Assembly: GCA_023435225.1 (NCBI GenBank)
Contig: JAEYRX010000012.1
Coordinates: 62,001-126,000, forward strand
DNA from: Bacillota bacterium
GTDB taxonomy: Bacteria > Bacillota > UBA4882 > UBA8346
Direction of reading: 5' to 3'
Length of the DNA stretch: 64,000 bases
Made by a program: the position numbers and the translations under genes. Position 1 is the stretch's first letter. Each line of letters begins with the position of its first letter. Shown one piece after another: positions 63,108-64,000 of the stretch. The notes below the pieces were generated by a model. The model made no database searches, had not been told where the DNA came from, and saw only the letters and a program-made list of their open reading frames with translations.

Positions 63108-63156
63108 TAGCCACAGAGACACAGAGAATAATTATTTCTCTGTGTCTCTGTGGCTA
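63108..63156. terminator. bidirectional hairpin between convergent genes
   Basis: TAGCCACAGAGACACAGAGA pairs perfectly with its reverse complement around AATAATTATT. It is built from CACAGAG units like those at 10.9 and 14.3 kb, and is placed to end both converging transcripts. Confidence 0.75.
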
Positions 63157-63157
63157 A

Positions 63158-64000
63158 TTACTCCCCGATCATTTCCACATTCGCCGCACCTGGAGGAACC
63201 ATCGGTAAAACATTTTCTACTGGATTGATCGGGATATTTATTAACCAGGGGCCTGATTTAGCTATAGTTTCGGCTAATAAAGCCATTAGTTCGGTTGAAT
63301 GTGTGAGATCAATACTCTGTATGCCGAAACCGCGGGCGATGACTGCAAAGTCCGGGTTGCAACCAAATCGGCAGGCAATATAGGATTTGTTATAAAACAG
63401 CTCTTGTTGCTGCCGTACCAAACCAAGGTGGCCATTGTTCATAATAATTAATGTTACATCCAGATCCAACTCAGCTAAAGTTGCTAATTCTTGAATATTC
63501 ATAAGAATAGAACCATCACCGCTGAAACAAACCACTTTCTTTCCCGGATTGGCTAGAGCGGCTCCGATTGCGGCCGGGAGTCCAAAACCCATGGTTCCCA
63601 ACCCGCCGGAAGTTAGTAAAGTTCGCGGATGGCGAAAAGGATATGTTTGAGCCACCCACATTTGGTGTTGACCCACATCGGTAGAAATAATCGCCTCCGG
63701 CGGAACCAATTCGCTAACTTTTTTTATTAAATTTAAGGGTTGAAACAGGTTATCACTCTTTGACGATGGAAAAGGGTGCTTAGTTTTCAATAGCCGGATT
63801 TTTTCCATCCATTCAACCCGTTGAATGGGCGGTACAAGCGGGAGTAGTTCTTGTAAAAAAGCATATAAATCACCAGTTATCGCCAAATCTGTTCTTTTCA
63901 GTTTATTAATTTCAGCAGCGTCGATATCCACATGAATAACTTTAGCTCGAGGACAAAATTCGCTGATTTTACCGGTGGCCCGGTCGTCAAAGCGAACCCC
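63158..64000 (-). CDS. ilvB: acetolactate synthase large subunit, C-terminal part (cut by window edge)
   Basis: The last 280 codons of a thiamine-pyrophosphate enzyme of branched-chain amino-acid synthesis. The middle domain end is VIHVDIDAAEINK. The TPP-binding domain has STDVGQHQMW, TSGGLGTMGFGLPAAIGA and the metal motif GDGSILMNIQELATLAEL...NNGHLGLVRQQQE. These features fit IlvB more than other TPP decarboxylases. The frame is open to base 64000 without a start, so the N-terminal half lies outside. Its need for TPP fits the thi operon at the other end of the window. Confidence 0.9.
   Translation of the reverse strand, partial: GVRFDDRATGKISEFCPRAKVIHVDIDAAEINKLKRTDLAITGDLYAFLQELLPLVPPIQRVEWMEKIRLLKTKHPFPSSKSDNLFQPLNLIKKVSELVPPEAIISTDVGQHQMWVAQTYPFRHPRTLLTSGGLGTMGFGLPAAIGAALANPGKKVVCFSGDGSILMNIQELATLAELDLDVTLIIMNNGHLGLVRQQQELFYNKSYIACRFGCNPDFAVIARGFGIQSIDLTHSTELMALLAETIAKSGPWLINIPINPVENVLPMVPPGAANVEMIGE

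Overview
The window is AT-rich bacterial DNA that looks chromosomal. It suggests an anaerobic, diderm (outer-membrane-bearing) member of the Firmicutes lineages. The anaerobe signs are oxygen-sensitive ThiH instead of ThiO and a ferredoxin-like aldo/keto reductase. The diderm signs are three signal-peptide plus beta-barrel proteins and a patatin fused to a C-terminal barrel. The Firmicutes signs are the DUF2935 protein, the tmRNA tag ending YALAA and strong AGGAGG ribosome sites. This placement is inference. I did not identify the species.

Layout. 0.1-3.7 kb: TPP riboswitch and thiSGHFE thiazole operon, with thiF frameshifted. 3.8-6.5 kb: smpB and ssrA (tmRNA), then a DUF2935 gene bracketed by a second copy of the ssrA 3' end. 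6.5-16 kb: aldo/keto reductase, DUF4389 membrane protein, flavodoxin, ArsP-like permease, DUF362 protein, a beta-barrel protein and a PfkB sugar kinase. 15-17.5 kb (minus strand): ECF sigma factor, zinc-finger anti-sigma factor and a bactofilin-like membrane protein. 18-27.5 kb is a mosaic of small genes and remnants (GGDEF, SWIM, beta-helix, LytTR, DUF559) around a TIR-GAF-GGDEF gene and a Phd-Uma2 fusion. 27.5-40.5 kb: patatin-barrel protein, DRE-TIM aldolase, PMT glycosyltransferase and the SbcDC nuclease. 40.5-44.4 kb: membrane-anchored AraC regulator with a GH8 glycosidase and a polysaccharide deacetylase.

45-60.4 kb is an accessory region of regulators and surface proteins. It holds a kinase-receiver-HTH fusion cut by an in-frame TAG, a MalT-like LuxR regulator, paired beta-barrel paralogues, lipoproteins, a DUF2442 gene, and tail-collar and discoidin proteins. 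A recurring element lies in its intergenic gaps: a 14-bp palindrome related to TATCGCATGCGATA followed by a hairpin whose arms covary. There are five full copies and one palindrome-only copy. I consider it the most interesting unexplained signal here. A separate ~130-bp inverted-repeat (MITE-like) family has two full copies and one half copy. 60.5-64 kb: frameshifted MATE transporter, Phd/ParE toxin-antitoxin pair, VOC protein and the C-terminal part of acetolactate synthase.

Broken reading frames are common: thiF, the TIR gene, MATE (twice), the kinase, the 53-54 kb remnants and two small ORFs. Some lie in homopolymers and could be sequencing errors. Others, with missing ends and fused fragments, are real decay.
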